From the NCBI GenBank assembly GCA_030704615.1, contig CM060732.1, positions 6,634,001 through 6,698,000 of the forward strand: DNA of 64,000 nucleotides, written 5' to 3'. The translations under genes and the position numbers were made by a program. Below are positions 54,463 through 64,000 of the stretch, piece after piece. This DNA is from Takakia lepidozioides. Its lineage: Eukaryota; Streptophyta; Takakiopsida; Takakiales; Takakiaceae. The first letter of the stretch is position 1, and each line of letters opens with the position of its first letter. The notes beneath the pieces were generated by a model, which ran no database searches, had not been told where the DNA came from, and was given only the letters and a program-made list of their open reading frames with translations.

Positions 54463-55050
54463 TGCAACAACATTGTTTGCAACCGCTCATGATGCCGCTC
54501 TTGGCATCACCTTGAGCAAGGGTTCACCTTGAACCCCTTTTTGACTAGGAAGATAACCTTGAACCAACCATGCGCCCCAATCACTACAATTGGGTCCGTC
54601 TTGGAATGCTGGCCTGCAGTACGGGAACACGCCAAAGCCGCACTATGACTTCGTCCCAAGGCTACACGATTATAGTACGTGAACGAAAGCACATAGCTTC
54701 CGCGTTAGCCCGCACTACAAGGCAACCCCCTCGGTAGCGTAGTTATAGTACGCGCACGCGTCAAGTGCGCACTAGCACGTGAACTCCCAAAGAAGGCGCA
54801 AGTTTCTTTGCCCCTTGGATGGGAGTCACCCGATTTCGGCACTACGCAAACACACGATTAATCCAATTTACCTCTCCCACTTTTGTAAGCTAGCATGCAT
54901 TCTATACACTAGCCAACCATACCATGCATCACCATTCCAAACAAAATAGGACGCACAACATTTGGAAACCATTTCGTTTATAACAAAATTTGTACAACAC
55001 AAGTTTTTGCAATCGGATTCCTGAGCTAGCTAAGCCGGGCTAAGCATGCA
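54463..55050 (-). repeat. 3' LTR of a chromovirus
   Basis: A 588-bp block bounded by TGCAAC and GCATGCA on the plus strand (TG...CA). On the minus strand it follows directly after a polypurine tract. It interrupts the coiled-coil ORF of copy C. The exact outer edge is inferred from the break in homology and the TG. Confidence 0.68.
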
Positions 55051-55063
55051 TTTCCTCCCCCAC
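55051..55063 (-). other. Polypurine tract of the chromovirus
   Basis: On the minus strand GTGGGGGAGGAAA precedes the LTR start TGCATGC without a gap. Composition and position fit a plus-strand primer. Confidence 0.7.
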
Positions 55064-56100
55064 GATCTAAGGTTGATGTCCCCATCAATGCTGCTTCCGC
55101 TTTTGAGGTCGCCCTTCGAAGGCTATAACCGCCTCGGATGCGTTTCCCATTTCTGAAGAACGCACCCAAGATGCCTCTACACGATGATAGCCCTTCCACT
55201 TCACAAGATACTCCGTTTCTCGATTCTTGAACTCCTCGACTTAAGCACTGCCTCCACCTCGTACTCAGGTTCATTTTCATGATCCAACAGCACAGGTGGC
55301 GGACGCAACACTTGATGCCGATTCAGGCGCGCTTCATCTTTGAAGTAAGGCTTCAAAAGGGAGACGTGGAATACCGGATGCACCTTGTTGTTTTCCGGTA
55401 GCTCCAATTCATATACATCCTCATTCATAACCTTCCGGATGCGAAAGGGTCCCGCATACGGAGGTACGAACTTCGGACTCACTTCCGGAAGTAGTCGGAA
55501 ATTCTTGATGTTCAACCAGACCTCCGTGCCTGCCTCAAACTTAACTTCCCTTTGCTTCCGATTCGCCTGCCATTCATACCGTTTCCTAGCTTTGGCAATG
55601 TTGTACTTTGCGAGCTTCAACAAATGCTCACGTTCTTCCAGCACCGCTACTGCTGCCGGTTCCTCAACGTCTTGGGCGACCCAACTTGTCGGCACCAGAG
55701 GTGCTTTTCCATAGACCAATACGAAAAGGGAAACTCCCGTTGCGGAGTGTTTTGTGTTCTTATAACAGAACTCTACCGCATCCAAGTGCTCCACCCAGTC
55801 TAATTGGTCTGCCGACACGTAATTCCGCAAGATCTGCTTCACCACGGAATTCACCCTTTCCGTTTGGCCATCCGTCGTAGGTCGGAAGGCGGTGCTCATC
55901 TTGAGCCTTGTCCCCATTTTCTTCCAAAGTGCCCTCCAAAATTTACTTGTAAACTTTGGATCGCGGTCCGAGACAATATCGTTCGGGAGTCCATGATGCT
56001 TGAAGACGTGGACGAATTAAAGTTGTCCCATCTCCTGCGTCGTTGCCGTCTCCTTGGTGGGGATGAAATGGCCCATTTTACTGAACCTATCCACCACCAC
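55064..56100 (-). pseudogene. pol: Chromovirus integrase C-terminal half with chromodomain
   Basis: Minus-strand reading starts exactly at VVVDRFSKMGHF (first catalytic Asp), continues to IVSDRDPKF (second Asp, near 55975) and DGQTERVN (Glu, near 55860), then the integrase C-terminus (FEAGTEVWLNIKNFRL; YAGPFRIRK) and VHPVFHVSLLKPYF. A chromodomain, TEYLVKWKGYHRVEASWV, follows in a shifted frame near 55200. Chromodomains direct chromovirus integration to marked chromatin. A TAA near 56020 and the shift near 55225 disable it. Everything upstream of VVVD is missing at 56101. Confidence 0.87.
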
Positions 56101-56180
56101 GGGGAATGCTTGCGCGTGAGCCTGGCCGCGTGAGCCTGTGAGCCTGTGAGCCTGGCTAGGCTCACGCCACGTCAGCAAGC
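56101..56180. repeat. GTGAGCC-rich terminal repeat, left end of E3 region
   Basis: Begins GGGGAATGCTTGCGCGTGAGCC and holds five GTGAGCC copies, then GGCTCACGCCACGTCAGC in the opposite sense. It resembles, as an inverted end, the block at 27640-27807. It starts exactly at the integrase break. Confidence 0.75.
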
Positions 56181-57470
56181 CTCCACGTGTTCAGGCCGTA
56201 ATTCCGTGCTTACCCCCCCTATTACCGCGGATCAGCTGTCGCCTATGTCCTAATTTTTTATCCCTCTTCAAGGCCCCCACATGAATATTCTTTGTGGCCG
56301 AGAACAATGGCAGGTTCGTGGAGGATCGTTCCTTGGCCTTGAAATAGGCCAAGAAGAGTGCACTGGGAGGAGCTTGAGAGGCTCCACCCTTGGCTGAGAC
56401 TTGGAGGAAGTCAGCCGAACTAGCTAATGGAGAGTTGAGTCAAGTGGGGGTTTGGGTCCTTGCCATGGGACCACGGTACGGAAACAAACTCCTTGATGTG
56501 GGACGCCACAACTTGGATGTTCGTTTCTACAAAATGAACAAGTCGATGAGGACATCGACTCCCTGTTGGTAGGGGTGTGTGTCGCGGCCCTTCGCCTCGA
56601 GGGCAGGGGGTCGGGACACAAGAGGGGCTGCCCCTGTGGTGGGGGCAGTGGCAACAATAGATATGGCGGCTGAAGCACCCCTTGAGTGCCCAAGGCATTC
56701 AAGGAGGCGGAGGCGCTCACTAGGTGGAGCCCCGCACACCGGGTTGCGGTGGGGGTGGTTCCACGAGGGGTGGTGGTAGCTTAGTGGGACACAGTGGGGG
56801 TGGCATAGGACTCACCATGGGGGCGGAGACCTCGTGGTGGGAGTCGTGGGGAGTCTTGGGACTCATCACGGTCCAATGGGGCCGTGGTGGGTGGGCCAAG
56901 ACTCACCACGACTCATCACCGGGAATCGAGGGTTTTTGTGGTGTTCGCCATAAAAGGATGGTGTTGTTTGTGAAACCCCCACGGACAGTCACAGAAGTAT
57001 ATATAGGGAGTAGTAACCCCGAGAACGGTGCAAGCCCGTTGGTGACCAAAAACTAGTGAGTAAGCGTGCGAGCCGGAAATCGACCAAGGTGTGGGGAGCT
57101 GTTCCGGACTGCCAACATCCAAAGGGAATTTCCACTAGGCCCAAATTGAGAGAGGGTCTTGTGGAGGAGTGAAGGGGGACCGTTATGTCCCGGTGAGCAG
57201 CCGAAGCTCCGAGTTGGTCCGGCGGCCAGTTTGGGAGTTAGGCGCACGCATCAAAGCGAGTAACTATGACTTGAAGGGGAGCTTACCGAAGTGAGGTGCG
57301 CGACAGAGCGTGCAAGCACCTTCCCCATGGACAGAGGGAATTGACAGAGGTGGCATTCCAGTGGGTCTGATTGCAAGACTGAGTGCCAGACCCTCGCAGC
57401 CAAAAGTCAACATTCAACAAAATGCAACATTGCACAAAAAGTGGAACTTTGGTTCAAAGGAGACAATTTT
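56181..57470. other. Unassigned GC-rich stretch
   Basis: About 1.3 kb with GGTGGTGG- and GACTCATCAC-type short repeats (56750-56930) and no credible protein. It may be retroelement LTR or leader sequence, but I found no paired copy in the window. Confidence 0.3.
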
Positions 57471-57472
57471 TA

Positions 57473-57900
57473 TTAATAATGAACTGTGACAAGTATGCAT
57501 GCCCTCACAAGCCGAGGGAAGCCAAAAGTATGCATGCCATCCATGCTCAGGTAAGTTGGGAATTTGCTCCCGTGTTGCACTGTTCTCACTGGAACCTCGA
57601 TTGGCCTCTCAACAAGCTCATGACTGACAGGGTGTCGGTAGGTGAAGACAATGGATGCAACCCACTCTCCTTTGGTGTAGTGGACAACGGTGTCATGTCC
57701 TCCGATATATGCACCATCGTAAATTGAGATCTTTGCTATGGAGACTCTGTGTCCATAGGACTCATCCTCGTAGCTTATGAGAATGTCCCCATACACTGTT
57801 TGCAATGGAATCCTCTCTGGCATGTACGTACACCCGATGCAATCCTCGTAGGCCCACTGGAAGCACCTCCAATGATACAGGAAGGCCGTGCGGCTTTTGG
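57473..57900 (-). CDS. Unrecognised ORF in E3
   Basis: An open minus-strand frame with protein-like composition (MPERIPLQTVYGDILISYED, later GAYIGGHDTVVHYTKGEW). It continues upstream without a stop to about 57900. I do not recognise the family. In E2 the equivalent place holds the transposase, but no transposase motif is visible here. It could be a scrap of another gene. Confidence 0.3.
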
Positions 57901-58385
57901 GGATGTTCCATGCAGGCGGATACTGCAGATCAACGATTCGCAGGCACCAAAGCCGTGCAAGCCCGTCTGATCGTGGAAGCCAGGAAGGTACTCAAGAGCG
58001 GACATGTGGACCCTCCTCTGCTGAGAGTGGTCTATCCAATCCTACAGGTATATGAAAATATCCCCTGACTTGAGCGAGAAGTCCCACGGGGCGAGATGCT
58101 TGTTTGGGCAGTTGCTGGGATCCCGACACACCATCGCCGACTATTGAAAGGGCTGCCAGGAAGCAGAGAGGGTGCGCAGGGAAGTGGGAGTGTGGGAGGA
58201 GATGAAGTGAGAGGAGCTCGGAGCGAGGAAGTGCTGTTGCTGTCTCGGTTGGAAACGCGTGGGTGATGAGCAAAGGTCGGGCAAGTGGCAAAGAAAAAGC
58301 GCAGCATTTAATATACCCGTACCCAGGAATAAGGTGCAACATTTACTTGGACATGAAGTCCAATCGGAGGGTGACGGCCCACGTG
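57901..58385. other. Stretch between unknown ORF and palindrome array in E3
   Basis: About 480 bp. No feature is supported. CCTACAG followed by GTATATGA near 58045 is splice-like, but no exon can be assigned to it. Confidence 0.3.
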
Positions 58386-58389
58386 GCTG

Positions 58390-58920
58390 CCAGAGATCAT
58401 CCCCCGGATGGAAAAACGGCGCCGAATTTCCTTCCGGGGGCGCTCGGATGAAGTCGTCTCGGGGGGGAGAGGCCGACACCTAGCTGACAGAGAACATCCC
58501 ACGGATGGAAAAACGGCGCCGAATTTCCATCCGAGGGCGCTCGATGAAGTCGTCTCGGGGGGAGAGGCCGACACCTGGAACATCCCACGGATGGAAAAAC
58601 GACGCCGAATTTCCATCCGAGGGCGCTCGGATGAAGTCGTCTCGGGGGGAGAGGCCGACACCTGGCTGACAGAGAACATCCCACGGATGGAAAAACGACG
58701 CCGAATTTCCATCCGAGGGCGCTCGGATGAAGTCGTCTCGGGGGGAGAGGCCGACACCTGGTTGACAGAGAATATCCCACGGATGGAAAAACACGCCGAA
58801 TTTCCATCCGAGGGCACTCGGATGAAGTCGTCTCGGGGGGGAGAGGCCGACACCTGGCTGACAGAGAACATCCCATGGATGGAAAAACGGCGTCGAATTT
58901 CCATCCGCGGACGCCCGTAT
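58390..58920. repeat. E3 tandem palindrome array (six units)
   Basis: Six units of about 96 bp (one of 86), each with an inverted repeat whose core is GGCGCCGAATTTCC, and with GGATGGAAAAAC and TTTCCATCC arms. A GATGAAGTCGTCTCGGGG linker is common to all. The key GAAAAACGG positions are about 58411, 58508, 58594, 58690, 58786 and 58882. The arms are imperfect in the same two or three bases in every unit. The array lies upstream of the ParB-like gene, as in E2. Confidence 0.92.
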
Positions 58921-59044
58921 CGAGCCGTCATCAACCATTTTCAGTCGTAGCATTACCTTTTTCGCGTTTTTTGGTCTAATCCGACCCTCAACTTAGAGTT
59001 TTCTCCCTGCGGGCCACTTTTTTGGCATGATATCCCTACAAATG

Positions 59045-59190
59045 TCGTCCGCTGGATGGAAATTCGGCGCCGGTTTTCCATCCAGCAGATTGTGGATGAT
59101 GCCATCTCGGGCGGAGCGAGGGCCAGGTGGCGCTCCGACTTCATCCGCTGGATGGAAATTCGGCGCCGTTTTTCAATCCACCGGGCTGTC
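59045..59190. repeat. Two inverted-orientation E3 palindromes
   Basis: Copies near 59050-59085 and 59150-59182 with GGAAATTCGGCGCCG. The asymmetry of the arms shows that they face the opposite way to the six units of the main array. Confidence 0.88.
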
Positions 59191-59845
59191 GATGAAGTCC
59201 TGGGTGGAAGTTGGGACAGATGGCGGCGGGGGCGAGCTCCATACCTATGTCATTGAAGAGCGCCGGCCCACATTAATTGTCCGCCGCCGTCGGTTTTGAA
59301 CCGGACAATCCGCACAGATTCCGCGCTCGCCTGGGAACCCTGATGTGACGGGTGGATGAAGTTCCATTCGAGGCCTGTATCCACGCATTCTGCGGGAGAT
59401 TTTTCTGTTACTCGGACTTATGCCGTGTGGAGAAGGGCGTGGCTCTTCTGAGAGAAACCCCACATCCAGACCGCGGCGCAAACTCAAACCTTTGTACTAC
59501 GGGCCGCGTCCAGCGTCTCGCATGGCCAAACTGAAGCTCCAATAGGAGATCCCCTTGCCTTGCTCATAGCCTGCGCCAACTGAAGCCGAGCACTCTCAGG
59601 CGAGCCCCTGCTTCTTCCGCTTTATATAGCATGTGCGGTCGTCTTCTTCGCTTTGTTTTGTTTGTTTTGGCATCCTTCTGCATGTGCTTCTGCATGTGAT
59701 TGGTAGCCATTTCTTGGTTTTGTTTTCATGGTTGTTCCATGCCACTCCCTACTCTGCTTCTCACAATTGTGGCTCGTTTGTTGCTTCCATTTCATTGCGA
59801 TTGTGGCGCTCATGTTGGGGATGACAGAGTGAAGACGAGCGCGAC
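59191..59845. promoter_or_regulatory. 5' flank of the E3 ParB-like gene
   Basis: About 650 bp between the last palindrome and the start codon. It should contain the promoter by position. A TTTATATAGC motif near 59621 is the best TATA-like candidate, about 225 bp upstream of the start. Confidence 0.4.
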
Positions 59846-61110
59846 ATGGTGGTGGTATCATCGACAACTCCAACTGCTCGAGCAGTCACTCCAAAAGCGG
59901 CTACTCATCGAGCGCAGTCAAACAGTCGTCGGCAGCAATCGTTGGACCTGGTGCTTGGCATTTTTGGATCGCCAAAGATGGGTCGGGAGGGCACACACAA
60001 ACTTGCTCCTTTTGTTGGTGGACGGGAGGACCTGCAGCAGGAGTATGCCCGAATAGGCATTTGGGAGGTTGGTGCAGCCGGCATGACAGGTGAAGGGCGT
60101 CGGATGAGGACAACAGATCCGCCAATGGAGGAAGCTGATGCACATGAAGGAGGGCCCGCCCACGCAAAGAAGAAGAGGAAAACCAAGCACATGCAGTCCC
60201 TAGCGAGAGAGCCATCACAGGCTGCGGAGGGGGGAGTGAACAGAACAACCACCAAGGCGCGTGAGGGTGTCAGTTCCCCTCAATCAAAGGTGGTTGTCCT
60301 GGAGGCCTCCCCTGCTGCTACGCCTAGTAAGAAACAGAAGGCCCGTGAGAGGGCAAAAGAGTGGGTAAAAGAACAGGCGAGACAGAAGGCTAGCCAGGAG
60401 GCAAGAGAAAAGGCCACTGAAGAGACCAGGGGTGTGGAAATGACAGATGCCCATGTAAGTGAGGGACGCACAGAGATGGTGGATCCCTCCAAGACACCAG
60501 AAACAAGCAGTAACACACCGGCTGCATCCTTACCGGTTACACCATCGCGGGTGGGAGCAGCCCCCACAATTACCCATACGGTGGAGACTTGGGGAGGGGA
60601 TAGAACACCACAAAGACCACGGATTGTGGGAGGTGGAGGTGAAGACGGGGAGAGGGCAGTAGAGACGGGGAGAGGGCACGAGGTGCTTCCGCCGGTGATT
60701 GACCATGTTGAGGACGACGAGAGCTTTTTGACCTGGATGACATCCTCCCGGAGATCCCCAGGCCCCAAACCCGGAGCATACAGGCTGGATTTGGTGGTCC
60801 TAGTAGGCTGCCGGAGAACCCCTCTGCAGCAGACGTCATGTCGGAGGCGGATATGAAGTTGGCCGCTGCCAAGATGTTGGAGGCAACCCACAGCAACATT
60901 GGCAGGGTCCTGGGGGGCATGGTGTACCCGGCCAAGCTTCGGATTCCTCTCTGCCACTTGGTATCATTGCAGGTGGTGAGACCTGCCCTCCCAGGCGATA
61001 TCGACAAGCTGAAATTCTCTTTCCGGGAGGGATATCGAATGGGGTCTGCCGCGTTTTATGTTTCCATTGAGAACGACCACGGAGCGCAATTGCATGCCGC
61101 ATGCTACTAA
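59846..61110 (+). pseudogene. ParB-like gene of E3, N-terminus and start of the ParB domain
   Basis: Starts at ATG 59846 (MVVVSSTTPTARAVTPKAAT). A long basic and low-complexity region (AHAKKKRKTKHMQSLAREP; KKQKARERAKEWVKEQARQK) precedes a frame change near 60740. From 60838 the ParB/Srx-like domain begins: MSEADMKLAAAKMLEATHSN, LCHLVSLQVVRPALPGDIDK, MGSAAFYVSIEND. It stops before the DGNHR motif, which is absent, and a stop follows at 61108-61110. The remainder of the domain and the following exons have been deleted. Confidence 0.62.
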
Positions 61111-61130
61111 CCGCCCGCTTTGTCCCTCAG

Positions 61131-61919
61131 GTGCTTCAATGTGGGCTGGGACGTTGTCCGACAGGCATGTCTTCGCCTTCGAACCAGATACTACCCTCCA
61201 CAACTCCGAATTTGCAGCGGCTGAACGTCTGCCGAAAGAGGAAGAGGCATCCTCGGAGGATGAGGAAGAATCCGAGAAGGAGCAGAGGGAGGTACAAGTT
61301 GGGATCGAGGCCGAGGAGCCCCCGGCTTACGATTGAGTGGTCGCATTGTAAGTTGCCTCCTGATTTTGTGAGGCACCTCCCTTCGCTCTCTTATTTCATT
61401 GAAAGACCCTTTCTGCTTCTGTTGGTTTTGACATTCTTGAAGTGGATTTGTTCTTACTGTAGGATGCCAAGTACTGCAGGAGGGACGTCTACGCCGCAGT
61501 TCATGGGCAGGAGGAACATGATTTTTTTTGCCAGGGGGGATTTCATGCTGAGTCCAGAAAGGGACTACATCCTTCCTACTTATGCTGCCCGGCTTGCTTC
61601 GGTGTCCATTAGGAGGTCTTCCGAACCTAGTCGTGTACAACAGATTTTAGACGAGGCAAGCCTCAAGAAAATGAAGATGAGGGAGGAGGCAGCAGCTATT
61701 AGAGCCCGTCAGGCTCGTAGATTTGTCTTGGATTCTGCTGAGGAAAGTGGGGGAAAGGCAGAAGATTCCCAGGAGGTGAGGTGGACAGTCCCCCAAGGAG
61801 AGGACGGTATTTTTGAGAGGCATAGTGGAACTGATGCATCTCAGAGCTCGGAGGATGGGGGGGATGAGGGGGATGAGGAGGAAGGTGGGGCAAGTTCCTC
61901 GGAGGGTGTAGGAGAGTAG
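61131..61919 (+). pseudogene. Methyltransferase-like C-terminus of E3
   Basis: After TCCCTCAG near 61130, an exon reads SMWAGTLSDRHVFAFEPDTT and LHNSEFAAAERL. This aligns with the E1 segment after motif I (ACKSAGRHFFGMEADTELFS), the part of amino-methyltransferases that holds the GRxFxGxExD pattern. An acidic tail ends at 61336. After an intron whose acceptor is TTACTGTAG near 61461, the last exon (61462-61919) encodes DYILPTYAARLASVS, an Arg-rich helix and an acidic tail. Motif I itself and motif IV are missing. Confidence 0.5.
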
Positions 61920-62092
61920 TGCCCATTCCGGCTATGACAGTTAGGACACACTTGTATAGATGTGGCTTGCCACAAAATTTGCAATAAAATGTTGCATTTC
62001 ATTGCTATGACGAGTCCATTGGTGCCACATTCCAGCTTCGAATGACCCTATTCCGTGCCTCCTAACCCTATTTCCGTGGACACACAATTGTC

Positions 62093-62150
62093 CGCTCATG
62101 CTTTTTTTTTTTTCCCGCTCATCTCATGTCGCTCATGAAATAGCAACCCC
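62093..62150. repeat. Right terminal sequence of E3
   Basis: The end with CCGCTCAT and GTCGCTCATGAAATAGCAACC is the reverse complement pattern of the E2 left end (GGTTTACTATTTCATGAGC). The 13-bp GCTCATGAAATAG lies at 62131-62143. Repeated GCTCATG half motifs precede it. Confidence 0.68.
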
Positions 62151-62480
62151 CAAACAAAGCCTAAATAAGCTTCATGATGACCATCCGAATTTATTTTCAC
62201 TTCTCATTCAATATTCCATCCATCCATCATCTATCCATCATCCATCGACCATGGATGGAATATTGCAAACCTCAGTAAGCTTCACAATGAGCATCCAATT
62301 TTTTTTACCTCTTCTTCAGTAACAAACCCTAAATAAGCTTCATGATAACTTACCGAGCTTTTTTTTCACCTCTTCTTCAATAACAAAACCTCAGCAATGA
62401 GCATCCATTTATTCTTTTTTTTTAAGCACCGTAATTACTTCCACGGTAATAGGATCCCCTCTAAACTCAGTCCTCGGTTA
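62151..62480. other. AT-rich stretch with TTCATGATGA repeats
   Basis: Contains two to three copies of AAATAAGCTTCATGATGA/AACTT with a following T-run and TCAATAACAAAACC-type sequence, and a CCATCCATC run. No gene. It may be a degenerate short tandem repeat of about 70 bp. Confidence 0.4.
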
Positions 62481-62494
62481 TAAGGCCTGCTTCT

Positions 62495-62580
62495 CCCTCC
62501 TCTAAACCCTGGGCTCACGCTTAGAGGGCAAAGCGTGAGCCCAGCTCTTGGGTTCGTGCGGCTGGGCTCACGCCGTAGCT
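62495..62580. repeat. GGCTCACGC-type terminal repeat next to a third integrase
   Basis: Contains GGGCTCACGC three times and GCGTGAGCCC once, ending GGCTCACGCCGTAGCTGCG. Coding sequence of an integrase starts immediately after. It is comparable to the blocks at 27640-27807 and 56101-56180. Confidence 0.68.
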
Positions 62581-63480
62581 GCGTTCATCTTGTTGGACCT
62601 AAATGAACCTCACGTCTAAGGGCAATAGCTACATTGTTGTAGCCTCCGACTACCTGACTAAGTGGGTTGAAATCCGACCATCGGTTGCTAAAGACAGTAA
62701 CAAAATGGCACAATTTTTCTTTGATGATGTAATACTACGTCATGGTTGCCCTTTGGAGATCCTAACTAACCAAGGTACTGAATTATGCAACTAGCTCATG
62801 GAAGCACTTTATTTAAACCTGGATACTAAGCATCGTGTGACTGCACCCTACAATCCTCAATGTCATGGACTAACCGAGCAATTTAATAAGACTATGTGCC
62901 AGATGTTAGAGAAAACCATGACCTTGATTCACGAGTGTGACATTGTCTTGCCAATCCTGTTGTTTCTCTATCAAACCTCTGTCCATGCCAATACCAACAT
63001 CTTTTTTTTTGAAGTAGTATGGTCGCAAGGCCCGGCCTCCTCTGCACATTGCCACCTTACAGGTACCTGTATCTCAACCTGTAGATCGGAACTCTTTTTG
63101 CATGATCTGGATACTAAGAGATGCAAGCTAAGGGAAAGAGCTAAGAGCAACATTGTGCTAGCTCATGCTCGTAACTATAATCGGCAAGAAGTGTATTCTG
63201 ATGCTTTTAAAGATGGCCAATCTGTTTGTGTTCGTCTTCAACCTGGTAAGCAAGTATCCAAAGCTCAGCGTAGAATAGATGGTCCTTATCTGATTGTTGA
63301 CATCCTTCCTGGTCGCCAGTGTTAGCTCTTACCTCGGCATGAATCTACTGCTGCACTTCCAGGGACTGTTAATGTTTCCTTACTGGTTCCTTGCACTCTT
63401 ACATTTGATCTGACATGTTTGAATGTTGAGAATAGGCAGGTGATCCTTACTCCTACCAGGGCTGCTCACAATCAGTAGGT
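62581..63480 (+). pseudogene. pol: Ty3-like integrase relic, core and C-terminus
   Basis: Starts at the VGP strand just before the core. First Asp in VVASDYLTKWVE, second in ILTNQGTEL, Glu in GLTEQFNKTM. Stops lie at 62793 and 63324, and a frame change lies near 62600. The C-terminal domain reads FKDGQSVCVRLQPGK and RRIDGPYLIVDILPG. It is diverged from the two chromovirus halves and from copies B and C. The zinc finger and everything upstream are missing. Confidence 0.78.
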
Positions 63481-64000
63481 GGCTGCCTCTCCATAGAGTA
63501 GTTTTTGGTGAAATTTTTCGTGCTAGGTGTTCGCATCACCATGTAAACACCTGGGGTTTTTCCAAGGTGAGGTTTTGTCCTTCGCTCAATTTGCAGAGCA
63601 AGGTTTTCCTCACCTAGTTTTTTCATCCCTTGTGTCTCGGATGCATAGTTGTGTTAGTTTTCTTTTGGTGACTGTTTGCCTTGTTTGAATTCAAACTCCA
63701 AGCTTGCAGGAGCTCACTTCTTTGGAGGGGCCGGCTAGCTGCACATATGTGGGGCCATGATCCCCCCCCCCCCCTTCTTTATTCGATTTTATGGATGAAC
63801 AGATGGTAGGAAGATAGGGATGATGGTGCGTTGGATGAACATATTTTTAGTTAAGGTACCTTGCTTTATTATAACAGCTAGTTTAGGATTCTTGAGGAGA
63901 GAGTCGCTTTGCTGATATGTTTTCGACAACGTTCTTGCTTCCCGCCATATCCGGGACAACACGGACGCATGGAAGCACGCCGATTTTTTTTAAAAATATG
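63481..64000. other. 3' flank of the integrase relic
   Basis: About 520 bp without a gene. A run of 13 C at 63762-63774 and an AAGGTGAGGTTTTGTCC motif are present. This could be the remnant of an element 3' end or LTR, but no partner copy is in the window. Confidence 0.35.

Larger units (their letters stand above)
56101..62150. mobile_element. DNA element E3, degraded ParB-like/methyltransferase element
   Basis: Contains a tandem palindrome array (58390-58920), a ParB-like/methyltransferase gene (59846-61920) and a right end at 62093-62150 that matches the left end of E2 in inverted form. No transposase is recognised. The left limit is taken as 56101 from the terminal-repeat-like block, but 56.2-57.4 kb could belong to another insertion. 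Confidence 0.45.

Noticed and set aside
57473-57823. Possible transposase of E3
   Set aside because: No SWIM finger, DDE-like motif or similarity in motif order to T1-T3 is visible, so it is kept as an unrecognised ORF.
63762-63774. Polypurine tract of the integrase relic
   Set aside because: The C-run would be a purine tract on the minus strand, the wrong strand for a plus-strand element, and no LTR start follows.

Overview
The window is nuclear DNA from a eukaryote with GT-AG introns. Almost all of it is nested, decayed mobile DNA. Plant-type features are a TNP2-like CACTA transposase, Ty3/gypsy elements (one with a chromodomain) and PLS-class pentatricopeptide-repeat (PPR) fragments. They point to the streptophyte lineage. 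A charophyte alga such as Chara is my best guess, from general resemblance only and with modest confidence. I found no convincing intact host gene, no tRNA or rRNA gene and no CRISPR array.

Layout. 1-3657: a Ty3-like gag and protease fused to a coiled-coil accessory gene (copy A, + strand), cut by the LTR of copy B. 3658-14855: Ty3/gypsy copy B (- strand), with gag, protease, a deleted RT, RNase H and integrase, then an unusually large accessory ORF region of about 4.2 kb between pol and the 3' LTR. About 15.2-27.8 kb: DNA element E1. It has a ParB-like/DNA-methyltransferase-like gene (-) and a SWIM-finger, MULE-like transposase gene (+), divergently arranged, with palindromic repeats in the introns and beyond the transposase. 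27.8-28.3 kb: half of a chromovirus pol. 28.3-30.45 kb: a second transposase copy. 30.8-33.4 kb: duplicated PPR pseudogene pieces. 33.4-43.4 kb: element E2, with the same two genes divergent around a 1.7-kb array of perfect palindromes. 44.6-46.5 kb: a CACTA transposase relic, cut by Ty3 copy C (46515-54462, + strand, lacking RT and RNase H). Copy C is in turn cut by a chromovirus LTR and integrase-chromodomain (54463-56100, -). 56.1-62.15 kb: element E3, with tandem palindromes and an internally deleted ParB-like/methyltransferase gene. 62.5-63.5 kb: another integrase relic.

The most interesting system is the repeated module in E1, E2 and E3. It pairs a transposase with a ParB-fold protein, which in E1 continues into a beta-class amino-methyltransferase motif. 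Each element carries its own palindrome family, all with the same geometry: two long arms around a 2-bp centre. A plausible reading is a transposon that marks or recognises its own DNA through dedicated palindromes. All copies here carry frameshifts or stops, so the window shows the architecture rather than a working copy.
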